A DNA stretch of 64,000 bases from Nocardioides sp. LHD-245 (lineage in GTDB: Bacteria > Actinomycetota > Actinomycetes > Propionibacteriales > Nocardioidaceae), in the NCBI RefSeq assembly GCF_030929495.1, contig NZ_JAVFWN010000003.1, positions 186,001-250,000 on the forward strand, written 5' to 3'. Position 1 is the stretch's first letter; each line of letters begins with the position of its first letter. This document shows positions 40,989-49,760 of this stretch, in pieces. The notes below the pieces were generated by a model, which saw only the letters and a program-made list of their open reading frames with translations, made no database searches and was not told the origin of the DNA. A program made the position numbers and the translations under genes.

Positions 40989-41653
40989 CAGGCCTCCTGG
41001 CCGGACCAGCCGGCGCCCCAGCGGCCGCGGTGGGCCACCTCCCGCCACGGCGTACGACGCCGGCGGCTCGCGGAGCCGCGCGCGCCCGTCGCCCGCGGAG
41101 CCGGGTGGCCGATCGTGATCGCCCCGATCGGGTGCGGCGCCTCCTCCTGCGCGGAGTCGCGCAGGCCGAGCACGTCCTTCACGGCCTCGACCCGGCCGGG
41201 GACCAGCCCGAAGAAGCAGGCGCCGAGGCCGGAATCGGTCACCGACTGCAGCAGCAGGAGCGCCGCCATCGCGGTGTCGAGGTGCCAGTAGGGCATCGCC
41301 CAGCGGCTCTCGTCGTGCTCGTGGAGGCCGGCGCGCCGCTTGTCGGGCTCGGCGTACCGGTCGAGATAGGCCGCGCGGCGGCTGCACGGAACGACCACCA
41401 CGGGAGCGCTCATCATGCCCGCCAGCCAACGGTCGGGGGCGCCGTCCGGGCCGGCGGCGTCGGTCTGCGCGGACCAGAACCCGCCGACCGTATCGGGCGT
41501 GTCGAGCACGACGAACGCCCAGCCCTGGGAGAACCCGGCACTGGGCGCCCGGGTGGCGTGGTCGAGCGCCCGCTCCAGCACCGCCGGGTCCACCGGGTCC
41601 GAGGTGTAGGCGCGGGTCATCCGCCGTCGGCGTACCACCTCGGAGAACTCCAC
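40988..41653 (-). CDS. Nitroreductase family flavoprotein
   Basis: This 221-residue flavoprotein starts with EFSEVVRRRRMTRAYTSDPVD, the nitroreductase FMN-binding Arg pattern. It continues with LDHATRAPSAGFSQGWAFVVLD and a C-terminal SVTDSGLGACFFGLVPGRVEAV segment. Members reduce nitro, enone or flavin-linked substrates with NAD(P)H or F420. It is co-transcribed with the ABC exporter. A paired inverted repeat lies just upstream of its start, shared with the divergent small ORF and LuxR-type regulator. Confidence 0.85.
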   Translation of the reverse strand: MEFSEVVRRRRMTRAYTSDPVDPAVLERALDHATRAPSAGFSQGWAFVVLDTPDTVGGFWSAQTDAAGPDGAPDRWLAGMMSAPVVVVPCSRRAAYLDRYAEPDKRRAGLHEHDESRWAMPYWHLDTAMAALLLLQSVTDSGLGACFFGLVPGRVEAVKDVLGLRDSAQEEAPHPIGAITIGHPAPRATGARGSASRRRRTPWREVAHRGRWGAGWSGQEA

Positions 41654-41685
41654 CCGCCCAGCCTAGGGGTGGCCCCTCCCGGCAA

Positions 41686-41744
41686 CCTGAGGTAGCCGGG
41701 CGGTGCGGATAGGGCAGTTGTCCGATGTGGGGGCCTACCTCAGG
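41686..41744. promoter_or_regulatory. Widely spaced 10-base inverted repeat in divergent promoter region
   Basis: CCTGAGGTAG at 41686-41695 and CTACCTCAGG at 41735-41744 are perfect reverse complements with a 39-base spacer. They bracket the centre of the gap between the nitroreductase gene and the 50-residue ORF. Such flanking half-sites could bind a dimeric or looping regulator, possibly the large LuxR-type protein encoded nearby. Confidence 0.5.
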
Positions 41745-41761
41745 CGACGAGTCTCTACGTC

Positions 41762-41914
41762 ATGAGCAACGACTACTTCATCAACGCGGAGAACGACTAC
41801 CGCCGCCAGCAGGCGGCCCGAGGCATGGCCGCCAGCCGGGCGGGACGCAGCCGCGCCTCCTGGCTGCGGCGGATCGTGGCGACCGACCCCAGCGTGGAGC
41901 GCCGCTCGCGCTGA
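41762..41914 (+). CDS. Small basic 50-residue protein of unknown function
   Basis: This ORF starts with ATG 41762 and ends in TGA at 41912. The product begins MSNDYFINAENDYRRQQAAR and ends in an Arg-rich tail. It has no membrane segment or Cys. It lies 17 bases downstream of an inverted repeat and 13 bases before the LuxR-type regulator start, so it is probably co-transcribed with it. No good ribosome site is visible, so translation may be leaderless. I do not recognise it. Confidence 0.5.
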   Translation: MSNDYFINAENDYRRQQAARGMAASRAGRSRASWLRRIVATDPSVERRSR

Positions 41915-41927
41915 GGCGGCGCCACCC

Positions 41928-44900
41928 GTGCCCACCTTGTCGGTGGCGGACGACATGATGGTGTCCGTGGCCGCACACAGCAGCCTGACCATGGTCGGGC
42001 GCGACGCCGAGCTCGCCGAGGCGAGCGCGGTGCTCGACGACGCCGTCCGCTCGGCCGAGACCGGCACGCCGCACCGCGTCGTGCTCCTCTCGGGCGACGC
42101 GGGCGTCGGCAAGACCCGGCTGTTGCGCGCCCTCCGCGACCACGCCCTCGACCGCGACTGGCAGGTGCTCGCCGGCCACTGTCTCGACTTCGGGGACAGT
42201 GCGCTGCCCTACTTGCCGTTCAGCGAGGTGCTCGGTCGCATCGCCGCCCAGCGTCCCGAGCTGGTCGACGAGGTCGCCGCGCGGCACCCGGCGCTCGAGC
42301 GGCTCCGGCCGGGGCGGCGTACCCGTTCGGCGGGGGATGCCGACGTCGACGACCACCGTCGCGGCACCGACCGCGCCGACACCTTCGACGCGGTCCAGGC
42401 CGTGCTGGAGGCGGCGGCCGCCGAGGCCCCGGTGCTCCTCGTCGTCGAGGACCTGCACTGGGCCGACCAGTCCACCCGCGACATGCTCGGCTACCTCTTC
42501 ACCCGCACCTTCGAGCAGCCAGTCGCGATCGTCGCGTCGTACCGCTCCGACGACCTGCACCGCCGGCACCCGCTGCGCCGTCAGGTGGCGGAGTGGTCCC
42601 GGCTGCCCCAGGTCAACCGGCTGCCACTGGCGCCGCTGCCCGAGACGGCCGTCCGGGCGCTGGTCCGCGAGCTCCAGCCGCGGGGTCTCGACGCCCGCGC
42701 GGTGACCCGGATCGTCGAGCGGGCCGAGGGCAACGCCTTCTTCGTCGAGGAGCTCGTCGCGTCCGGCCACTGCGCCGACGTCCCCGACGACCTCGCGGAC
42801 CTGCTGCTGGTCCGGCTCGACCTGCTCGGCGAGGCCGCGCGTCACGTCGTCCGCGTGGCGAGTGTGGCGGGCCGGCGGGTCTCCCACGACCTGCTCGCCG
42901 GCACGGCCGACCTGTCGTCGGGCGCCTTCGACGACGGCATCCGCCAAGCGGTCGAGATGAACGTGATCGAGGCCGGCGGTGACCGCTACTCCTTCCGGCA
43001 CGCCCTGCTGGGCGAGGCGGTGTACGACGATCTCCTCCCGGGCGAGCGGGTCCGGCTCCACGCGCGCTACGCCGACGCACTCGCGGCCAGCCCGGGGCTC
43101 GGCACCGCCGCCGAGCTCGCCCTCCACGCCCGGCGCGCCAACGACCTCGACCGGGCGGCCGCCGCCAGCGTCGAGGCCGGCGACGAGGCGATGGAGGTGG
43201 GTGGCCCCGACGAGGCGGCGGACCACTACCAGCAGGCGCTCGAGCTGCTCGAGGACGCCGAGCGCGCCGAGCGGCTCGGTCTCGACCGCGCCAAGGTCGT
43301 CGTCAAGGCCGCTGATGCACTCACCGCCGGCGGCGACGCCCTGCGTGCGGCCCAGCTGCTCGGCGCGCAGCTGAGCGCGACCGCCCGGCAGCCCGACGGG
43401 ATGCCCGACCCGGCCCGGGCCCGGATGCTCAGCCGCTATGCCGACATCCTGCTGATGACCGAGATCGCACTCGACGCGGTCGCGCTCTCTGCCGAGGCGG
43501 TCGCCCTCAGCCCGGTGGGCGAGAGCATGCTGCGGGCCAAGGTGCTCGCGACGCACGCCCGGATCCTGGTCAGCTACCACCCCGACCGGGCCGACGAGGC
43601 CGAGGCGTTCGCGACCGAGGCGCTCGCCCTCGCCGAGCGCCTGGCGATGCCCGCGCTCACCGCCGACATCGTCACCACGCTGGGTGGGCTGCGGGTCAAG
43701 ATCGCCGAGGGCGACGAGCAGAGCCGGCTGCGCGAGGCGCTCGTCGCCGCCGTCGAGCACGCGGTGGCCGCCGGGGCGATCGATGCCGAGGTCCGCGGCC
43801 GGTGGCTGCTGGGCCGCTCCTACCAGGACACGGGCGACTGGGAGCCGTCCGTGCGGTGGTTCGAGTCGGCCGTGGGCGGCACCGACCGGACCGGCCTGGT
43901 GTGGGCGCCCTATGTCATCGACTCCCGCTGGCAGCTGACCTGGATCCGCTACCTCCTGGGCGACTGGGACGACGTACTCTCCCTCGTCTCGGTCGTCGAC
44001 GACCAGGCCGGACCCGACATCCCACGCGGCATCCTCGAGCCCGCCCGCTATGCCGTGCTCAACGCCCGGGGAGTCGCGCCCGACGACGTCCGCGCCGGCC
44101 TGGCCCGGCTCCGGCGACTGTGGCGCGACGAGGGCGGGGTCGCCGTCTTCGCCGCCGGCGTCGAGATCGAGGTCGCGGCCGCCAGGAACGACGCGGCGAC
44201 CGCGCTCACGACGTACGACGAGGTCATCGACGTCCTCTCCCAGATCTGGCACGACCACTTCGGTGGGCGGGTCCGGCTCGTCGCGAGCACGCTCGACGCC
44301 GTCGCCCGGGCGATGCCGCGCGCCAGCGCCACCGAGCGTCGTGCGCTCCTGGCCCGCGCCGACCAGCTGCGCGCCGACAGCGACGCGGTGCTCGCCTGGC
44401 ACCGCGAGCGGGCCAGCCCCTGGGGTCCCGAGGGACGGATGTGGGAGGCGCGCGTGCATGCCGAGCACCTCCGGGTCCGCTGGCTCGCCGGCGTCCCCGG
44501 TCCGCGTGACGAGCTGGTCGAGGCCTGGTCGCTCGCGCTCGAGCGGGCGGTCGGCTTCGGTCATGTTCCCGAGACGGCCCGGATCCGAGCCGCCTTCGCC
44601 CAGATCCACCGACTCCTGGGCGACACCGCCCGGGCCCGCGACGAGGCCGCCGCCGCGCGTACGCTCGCCGAGCGGCTGGGCGCGCCCCGGCTGGTCGCCG
44701 ACCTGGTCGGTGACCGACCCGCCGCCGGCCCGAACGCCGCGGCCCCGACGCCCGGCGCGACCCCCGCGGTCACCCTGACCGCCCGCGAGCTCGAGATCCT
44801 GGCCCTGGTGGCCGAGGGCCGCACGAACGGCGAGATCGGCAAGCAGCTGTTCATCAGCACCAAGACCGTGAGCGTCCACGTCTCCAACATCCTCGGCAAG

Positions 44901-44963
44901 CTCGGCGCCGCCGGACGCACCGAGGCCGCCGCGATCGCCCGCCGCGACCACCTGTTGCCGTAG
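41928..44963 (+). CDS. Large ATP-binding LuxR-family regulator (LAL/MalT-like)
   Basis: This 1011-residue regulator has an N-terminal AAA/STAND ATPase (MVGRDAELAEASAVLDDAV), Walker A in SGDAGVGKTRLLRAL and Walker B-like VLLVVEDLHWADQST. A long helical TPR-like middle region follows, then a C-terminal LuxR helix-turn-helix (LTARELEILALVAEGRTNGE, then TKTVSVHVSNILGKLGA). Such proteins are ATP-dependent switches for metabolism or secondary products. The start is uncertain: GTG 41928 is used here, but ATG 41955/41958 would also fit. It is followed by a P450 gene. Confidence 0.85.
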   Translation: MPTLSVADDMMVSVAAHSSLTMVGRDAELAEASAVLDDAVRSAETGTPHRVVLLSGDAGVGKTRLLRALRDHALDRDWQVLAGHCLDFGDSALPYLPFSEVLGRIAAQRPELVDEVAARHPALERLRPGRRTRSAGDADVDDHRRGTDRADTFDAVQAVLEAAAAEAPVLLVVEDLHWADQSTRDMLGYLFTRTFEQPVAIVASYRSDDLHRRHPLRRQVAEWSRLPQVNRLPLAPLPETAVRALVRELQPRGLDARAVTRIVERAEGNAFFVEELVASGHCADVPDDLADLLLVRLDLLGEAARHVVRVASVAGRRVSHDLLAGTADLSSGAFDDGIRQAVEMNVIEAGGDRYSFRHALLGEAVYDDLLPGERVRLHARYADALAASPGLGTAAELALHARRANDLDRAAAASVEAGDEAMEVGGPDEAADHYQQALELLEDAERAERLGLDRAKVVVKAADALTAGGDALRAAQLLGAQLSATARQPDGMPDPARARMLSRYADILLMTEIALDAVALSAEAVALSPVGESMLRAKVLATHARILVSYHPDRADEAEAFATEALALAERLAMPALTADIVTTLGGLRVKIAEGDEQSRLREALVAAVEHAVAAGAIDAEVRGRWLLGRSYQDTGDWEPSVRWFESAVGGTDRTGLVWAPYVIDSRWQLTWIRYLLGDWDDVLSLVSVVDDQAGPDIPRGILEPARYAVLNARGVAPDDVRAGLARLRRLWRDEGGVAVFAAGVEIEVAAARNDAATALTTYDEVIDVLSQIWHDHFGGRVRLVASTLDAVARAMPRASATERRALLARADQLRADSDAVLAWHRERASPWGPEGRMWEARVHAEHLRVRWLAGVPGPRDELVEAWSLALERAVGFGHVPETARIRAAFAQIHRLLGDTARARDEAAAARTLAERLGAPRLVADLVGDRPAAGPNAAAPTPGATPAVTLTARELEILALVAEGRTNGEIGKQLFISTKTVSVHVSNILGKLGAAGRTEAAAIARRDHLLP

Positions 44964-45056
44964 GGATCCCGGCCGTCGGGCGGCTCGCCGGGGTCCGGAG
45001 CGATCTCCTACCGTGGGAGGGTGCCCGGGCGCGACCCGCGGCGTAGCGTCGGCTCG

Positions 45057-46478
45057 GTGACGACGACCGAGGACCGCGAGGACACGCTGCCGCTGACCAT
45101 GCGGCGCTTCCGCCGGATGAGCGTCGTCGGGGGCGGTGACCTGCCACCGGTCCCGATGGACCAGCTGCCGCCCGGCCCGCGCTGGCCGGCGTTCGTCCAG
45201 ACGGCGGCGCTGATGCGGTTCCGGCACTGGTTCCACCCGTGGCTGCACCGCAGGTACGGCGAGGCGTTCACCCTCAACCTCATCCCGGGCAACCGGCCGC
45301 TGGTGCTGTTCACCGCACCGGCGGTGACGAAGGAGATCTTCGCCGGCGATCCCGAGGTCTTCCACGCCGGGCGGGGCAACGCGATCCTCGGCCCGATCAT
45401 GGGCGAGCACTCGCTGCTCCTGCAGGACTCCGCGGAGCACCACCGGGCGCGCAAGCTGCTCATGCCGGCCTTCCTGGGCCACGCGCTGCGCGGCTATCGC
45501 TCGATGGTGGCCGAGGTGGCCGGCGACGAGGTCGCGAGCTGGCGCGAGGGCGAGGAGTTCCGTGCCCTGGAGCGGATGAACGCCCTGACCCTGGAGGTGA
45601 TCCTGCGGGTCGTCTTCGGCGTCACCGACGATCGCCGGCTGGCCCGGCTGCGGCCCGCGGTCAACCGGACGGTCGAGATCAGCCCGGCGATCCTGCTCGG
45701 CTGGGCCTACCCGCGGCTGCAGCGGCTCGGCCCCTGGCGGCGTACCGTCGACAACCAGGTCGAGCTGGACCGCCTGATGTACGCCGAGATCCGCGAGCGC
45801 CGGGCGGCCACCGATCTCGCCGACCGCTCCGATGTGCTCTCCCGGCTGCTCGCCGCCCACGACGTGGAAGATCGCGCTGACCCGGGTCCGGGGGCGGGCG
45901 GGCTCTCGGACGTCGAGCTCCGCGACCAGCTGGTCACGCTGCTGCTCGCCGGGCACGAGACCACCGCGTCCGCGCTGTCGTGGGCGTTGGTCGAGGTGGG
46001 CCGCAGCCCCGACCTCCTGGCTCGCACGCAGCGCGCGGTCGACGACGGCGACGACGCGTGGCTGGAGGCGGTGCTCAAGGAGTCGATGCGGCTGCACCCC
46101 ATCATCCCGATGGTCGTGCGGACCCTGATGCGGCCGGCGACCGTGGGCGGCTGGGACCTGCCCCGCGGCACCACCGTCGGCCCGTCGATCGTGGTCAGCC
46201 ACCAGCGCGAGTCGAACTTCGCCGATCCCGACGTGTTCCGTCCCGAGCGCTTCCTCGGGGACGACGTGCCCGCGCTCAACGTGTGGATCCCGTTCGGTGG
46301 CGGCGTCCGGCGCTGCATCGGCGCGGGGTTCTCGCTCATGGAGGGGGTCGAGGTGCTCCGCCAGGTCTTCGAGGCCTACGACGTCACCGCCGTCGGCACC
46401 GACGTCCCCAAGGTCCGCAACATCACCAGCGTGCCGCGGCGGGGTGCGCGGATCCGGGTCAGCCGGCGCGCTCGCTGA
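45057..46478 (+). CDS. Cytochrome P450
   Basis: This 473-residue P450 has the I-helix oxygen motif LLLAGHETTASALSWAL, the K-helix ExxR in KESMRLHP and PERFLGDD. The haem loop is FGGGVRRCIGAGFSLMEG, with the proximal Cys. It also has HSLLLQDSAEHHRARKLLMPAF near residue 120. The domain order is complete. GTG 45057 is the assigned start; an in-frame GTG at 45021 directly abuts its only purine tract and is less likely. Its end overlaps the next minus-strand gene by 20 bases. No ferredoxin partner gene is adjacent and the substrate is unknown. Confidence 0.9.
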   Translation: MTTTEDREDTLPLTMRRFRRMSVVGGGDLPPVPMDQLPPGPRWPAFVQTAALMRFRHWFHPWLHRRYGEAFTLNLIPGNRPLVLFTAPAVTKEIFAGDPEVFHAGRGNAILGPIMGEHSLLLQDSAEHHRARKLLMPAFLGHALRGYRSMVAEVAGDEVASWREGEEFRALERMNALTLEVILRVVFGVTDDRRLARLRPAVNRTVEISPAILLGWAYPRLQRLGPWRRTVDNQVELDRLMYAEIRERRAATDLADRSDVLSRLLAAHDVEDRADPGPGAGGLSDVELRDQLVTLLLAGHETTASALSWALVEVGRSPDLLARTQRAVDDGDDAWLEAVLKESMRLHPIIPMVVRTLMRPATVGGWDLPRGTTVGPSIVVSHQRESNFADPDVFRPERFLGDDVPALNVWIPFGGGVRRCIGAGFSLMEGVEVLRQVFEAYDVTAVGTDVPKVRNITSVPRRGARIRVSRRAR

Positions 46479-46965
46479 GCCCTCCGGCCGACCCGGCGGT
46501 CGCGGCCGGCACCAGCTCCACGGTCGCGGCGACGTCCTCGAAGAGGTCGTAGTAGTCGCCGTAGTCCGCGCGGGCGACGGTGCCGGTCAGCGTCACGCCG
46601 ACCCCGTCGCGCAGCCAGGCCCACTGGTCGCACAAGACGTCGATCCCGTCGATCCCGCCGACCGCGTCGGCGCCGCCGAGCCGGTGGGAGAACCGGTGAT
46701 AGACGACCGGCTCGCCCTCGAGCTCGAACGCGTCGGCGTCCTCGACCTCGAGATCGACGAGCTGCCCGGCGAGCGCCGCCATCGCGGTGGCGCGCCACTC
46801 GACGAGGGAGGTCGCGCCCTCGACCGGGCAGGTGCGCACGGTCAGCTCGGGCGTGAAGCCCGCCCGGGTCGCCGCGGGCGCCCGGGCGAGGACCACGACG
46901 CCCGGGGCGGGGGCGTCGCGGGTGGACCAGCGGCGGGGGACGGCGAGGGACACGGTGAGACTCAT
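46459..46965 (-). CDS. 168-residue protein, possible Mog1/PsbP-like fold
   Basis: The protein begins MSLTVSLAVPRRWSTRDAPA and contains ELTVRTCPVEGATSLVEWRA, EGEPVVYHRFSH and CDQWAWLRDGVGVTLTGTV, ending with DLFEDVAATVELVP. The pattern (an early strand with a substrate-name-like RAGFTPELTV, a mid LCDQW, and a final dF..i..t segment) recalls DUF1795/LpqN-type Mog1/PsbP folds. Such proteins are often binding or secretion accessories. No signal peptide is obvious. It ends inside the P450 coding sequence on the opposite strand. The assignment is tentative. Confidence 0.55.
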   Translation of the reverse strand: MSLTVSLAVPRRWSTRDAPAPGVVVLARAPAATRAGFTPELTVRTCPVEGATSLVEWRATAMAALAGQLVDLEVEDADAFELEGEPVVYHRFSHRLGGADAVGGIDGIDVLCDQWAWLRDGVGVTLTGTVARADYGDYYDLFEDVAATVELVPAATAGSAGGLSERAG

Positions 46966-47100
46966 GCGCGGAGCCTCGGCAGCGCCGCGCTGTGGACAAA
47001 CCTCGCTCGCCCGGGCCTGTGGACGGGAGCCGGCCCGGCGGCGTCGGAAGGACCCGCTCGCGTGCCCGGCGATGTCCGTACCTCCTCCTAGGGTCTGGAC

Positions 47101-47460
47101 ATGGCCATCGCACGCAATCCCCAGTTCGTCCTCGACTGCCCCGACCCGAAGGCGCTCGCCGAGTTCTACGGCGCCCTCCTCGGCCGGCCGCCCGAGGTCG
47201 ACCCCGACGGCACCTGGGCGACCGTCTCGTCGGGGGACCACCCCATCCACTTCCAGCAGGTCGACGACTACCGCGCGCCGCAGTGGCCCGGCCAGGACGT
47301 GCCCCAGCAGGTCCACCTCGACGTCGACGTCGACGACCTCGACGAGGCCGAGGCGGCCACCCTGGCGCTCGGGGCGACCAAGCACGAGCACCAGCCCGGC
47401 ACGACGTTCCGGGTCTTCCTCGACCCCGCCGGCCATCCGTTCTGTCTCTGTCTGGCGTGA
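47101..47460 (+). CDS. VOC (glyoxalase-like) family protein
   Basis: This 119-residue single-domain VOC protein has QFVLDCPDPKALAEFYGALLG at the start, HFQQVDDYRAPQWPG in the middle and FRVFLDPAGHPFCLCL at the end. The latter fits the second beta-alpha-beta-beta-beta module with a terminal Asp-Pro-xGHPF motif. VOC proteins include glyoxalases, dioxygenases and resistance proteins. The last three codons and the stop (47449-47460) are the first 12 bases of a 110-bp tandem repeat. Function is not further resolved. Confidence 0.8.
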   Translation: MAIARNPQFVLDCPDPKALAEFYGALLGRPPEVDPDGTWATVSSGDHPIHFQQVDDYRAPQWPGQDVPQQVHLDVDVDDLDEAEAATLALGATKHEHQPGTTFRVFLDPAGHPFCLCLA

Positions 47461-47691
47461 GCGTGTCGGATATCGCGCTCACCGCCCGGCCCTCGCTCCG
47501 CTCGGACCGCGGGCATCGCACGATGCGGCTGCGCCGCCGTCCGCCACGCTGCCACGCGTGTCTGGCGTGAGCGTGTCGGATATCGCGCTCACCGCCCGGC
47601 CCTCGCTCCGCTCGGACCGCGGGCATCGCACGATGCGGCTGCGCCGCCGTCCGCCACGCTGCCACGCGTGTCTGGCGTGAGCGTGTCGGAT
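47449..47691. repeat. 110-bp tandem repeat, 2.2 copies
   Basis: Two adjacent identical-looking 110-bp copies span 47449-47558 and 47559-47668, followed by 23 bases of a third. Each begins with TGTCTGGCGTGA, the last codons of the VOC gene. The unit contains small inverted repeats (GTGAGCG with CGCTCAC, and GCATCG with CGATGC). It fills the space between the VOC and sulfotransferase genes, a convergent pair. Confidence 0.9.
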
Positions 47692-47699
47692 CGGTGGGG

Positions 47700-48857
47700 T
47701 CAGCGGGCGAAGGACTCCCGCACCTCGTCCTCGGTGATGCCGTAGTCCGCGAGGTCGTAGCGGTGGGCGGGGCGGCGCGGGCCGCTGCGCGACTCCTCGT
47801 CGAGCCGTCGGACGGCGGCCTGCGCCTCGGCGCTCCAGGTGAGGCCGAACGCGTCGTAGATGGCGCCGACGGTGCCGACGGGATCCTGCACGAAGCCGCG
47901 GTAGTCGACGTCGAAGAACTGGCCCTCGTCGTACTTCTCGCGGGCCTGCCAGAACGCGTCCCATTGCCGGGTGAGGTGGCCGAGCTGGTCGCGGCCGAGG
48001 GTCTCGCCGACGAAGGTCGTCGAGTGGCCGGCGGTGGCCTCGGCGGACAGTGAGCAGGCCGACGCGACGGAGGTGACCGGGTCGCGCTGGGTCATCACGA
48101 CCAGCGCGTCCGGGTAGACCTCCAGCAGCGCCTCGAGCGCGATCAGGTGCGACGGGTTCTTCAGGACCCAGCGCTGGTCCTGGTCGTTGAGGCCGATCAG
48201 CTGCAGGTTCCGACGGTGCCGCTCGTAGGCGTCGGTCCACGGCTGTGTCGCCAGCCAGCGGGAGTACGCCGGCAGGTGGGCCAGCGACTCGAAGCCGAGT
48301 GACTTGCCGGTCTGGCGCAGCACCCGCCAGCACTCCTCCGGCTCGGTGGCGTCGGAGTAGTGGATTCCCATGAACTCCGGGTTGGTGACGTGGTGCTCCT
48401 GGAACGCCGCCTGCATGGCGGTGAAGATCGGGTCGTCCTCCCAGGTGTCTCGCGGCGGGCGGGGCTGGGGGAACTCGGTCAGCCACATCTCGAGGCCCTG
48501 GTGCCCGGGATCCGCGCAGAGCAGCCGGCTCAGCGCGGTGGTGCCGGTGCGGGGGAGACCGACCACGAAGATCGGCCGCTCGATCGCGACGTCGGCGTGC
48601 TGCGGGAACTCCGTGAACCGGGCCTGGGTGAGCAGGCGCGCGACCAGGGCGCTCTTCACCTGCGAGCGCATGAAGTAGTTGCCGACTCCGGTCAGCCCCG
48701 CCTCGGCGGAGCCGAGGTCTTCCACGAGGATCCGGAACGCCTCCTCGTGGCCGGGGGCGTCCGCGAAGCCGAAGTCGGTCAGGCCGGTGGTGCGGGTCGC
48801 GGCGGCGCAGATGTCCTCGAAGCTGCCGACGTCCGCGCGCTGGCGGGGCTCAGGCAT
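47700..48857 (-). CDS. Sulfotransferase family protein
   Basis: This 385-residue protein has the PAPS 5'-phosphosulfate loop FVVGLPRTGTTALSRLL near residue 95 and a 3'-phosphate region around VVMTQRDPVTSVASACSL. The WVLKNPSHLIALEALLEVYPDALVV segment is typical of actinobacterial sulfotransferase-like proteins. It overlaps the SDR gene upstream by eight bases. The pair resembles, from memory, the adjacent Rv3529c and Rv3530c genes in the KstR steroid regulon of Mycobacterium tuberculosis. The acceptor is unknown. Confidence 0.85.
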   Translation of the reverse strand: MPEPRQRADVGSFEDICAAATRTTGLTDFGFADAPGHEEAFRILVEDLGSAEAGLTGVGNYFMRSQVKSALVARLLTQARFTEFPQHADVAIERPIFVVGLPRTGTTALSRLLCADPGHQGLEMWLTEFPQPRPPRDTWEDDPIFTAMQAAFQEHHVTNPEFMGIHYSDATEPEECWRVLRQTGKSLGFESLAHLPAYSRWLATQPWTDAYERHRRNLQLIGLNDQDQRWVLKNPSHLIALEALLEVYPDALVVMTQRDPVTSVASACSLSAEATAGHSTTFVGETLGRDQLGHLTRQWDAFWQAREKYDEGQFFDVDYRGFVQDPVGTVGAIYDAFGLTWSAEAQAAVRRLDEESRSGPRRPAHRYDLADYGITEDEVRESFAR

Positions 48858-49644
48858 GGAATTCGCCGCAGTCGACGTTGAGCATCTGGCCGGTGACGGC
48901 CGAGGCGAGGTCCGAGGCGAGGAACAGCGTGGCCCGGGCGACCTCGTCGGGGGTGGCGAGCCGCTTGAGGTCGGTGGGTGCCGCCTTCTCGGCGTACACG
49001 TCCTCGTGGGTGCGGCCCGACTCCTGCGCGATCCAGTCGAAGTAGGCCTTGTTGACGTCCTCGTAGATGTACGACGGCGCCACGCTGTTGACCCGGATGC
49101 CGCGCGGGCCGAGCTCGGTCGCGAGCGACTGCGCGAGGTGCTCGAGCGTGCCCTTCGAGAGCTTGTAGCCGGAGTACTCCGGCTGGCTGCTGTAGATCAC
49201 GCAGGAGTTGACCATGATCACCGAGCCGCCGACCTTGTCCTCGGTCTGGGCGAGCGCGTCGGCGAAGAGGGCGGACAGGCGCAGCGGCGCGAAGACGTTG
49301 GTCTCGTTGGCCGTGCGCAGGCCGTCGAGGTCGAGCGTGCTGATCGGATCCATCGGCGGGATGCCGAAGGCGTTGTTGATCAGGCAGTCGACCCTGCCGA
49401 ACTCGTCGAGGGCTGCCTCGACCAGCGCCTTGCGCTGGTCCTCGTCGGTGATGTCGGTCGGTACGACGAGCGCGCGACGTCCGTGAGACCGCACCGTCTC
49501 CGCCATCCTCTCCAGGCGGTGGGGGGTCCGGCTCGCGAGCACCAGATCGGCGCCCATCTTCGCCGCCTCCTCGCCGAGCGAGCGTCCGAGCCCCGGCCCG
49601 ACGCCGGAGAGCACGATGACCTTGTCCGTCAGCAGATCCACCAT
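48850..49644 (-). CDS. Short-chain dehydrogenase/reductase, SDR family
   Basis: This 264-residue SDR has the cofactor motif VLSGVGPGLGRSLGEEAAK (a GxGxxxG variant of TGxxxGxG), the VDCLINNAFG motif and the catalytic SCVIYSSQPEYSGYKLSKG with Tyr and Lys (YxxxK). It ends with ASAVTGQMLNVDCGEFHA. The ATG at 49644 begins the homologous region. It is co-transcribed with a sulfotransferase, and a KstR-consensus palindrome lies 11 bases upstream. A steroid or isoprenoid alcohol substrate is an inference. Confidence 0.88.
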   Translation of the reverse strand: MVDLLTDKVIVLSGVGPGLGRSLGEEAAKMGADLVLASRTPHRLERMAETVRSHGRRALVVPTDITDEDQRKALVEAALDEFGRVDCLINNAFGIPPMDPISTLDLDGLRTANETNVFAPLRLSALFADALAQTEDKVGGSVIMVNSCVIYSSQPEYSGYKLSKGTLEHLAQSLATELGPRGIRVNSVAPSYIYEDVNKAYFDWIAQESGRTHEDVYAEKAAPTDLKRLATPDEVARATLFLASDLASAVTGQMLNVDCGEFHA

Positions 49645-49655
49645 GGCGGACAGAG

Positions 49656-49669
49656 TAGAACGTGTTTCA
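49656..49669. promoter_or_regulatory. KstR-like operator (site 1)
   Basis: TAGAACGTGTTTCA matches the KstR consensus TnnAACnnGTTnnA in all defined positions. It lies 11 bases upstream of the SDR ATG. KstR is the TetR-type repressor of cholesterol catabolism in mycobacteria and Rhodococcus. The regulator gene itself is not in this window. Confidence 0.6.
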
Positions 49670-49760
49670 GTTTTGGGAAAGGGGTTCGTGCCGAAACGGC
49701 CGCGGGCGTCCGTCGGGATGACGCCGGGAATAGCGGGCCGGGCTCGTCGTTGCAACCGGG

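Noticed and set aside
41781-46202. A 1473-codon open frame on the minus strand
   Set aside because: It lies antisense to the LuxR-type regulator and P450, whose motifs are unambiguous; its translation is low-complexity His/Gly/Arg/Pro-rich with no domain.
46992-47570. Plus-strand frames running into the tandem repeat with CHACLA ends
   Set aside because: They are out of frame with the VOC protein and read the repeat unit; repetition of the peptide end is a result of the 110-bp duplication.
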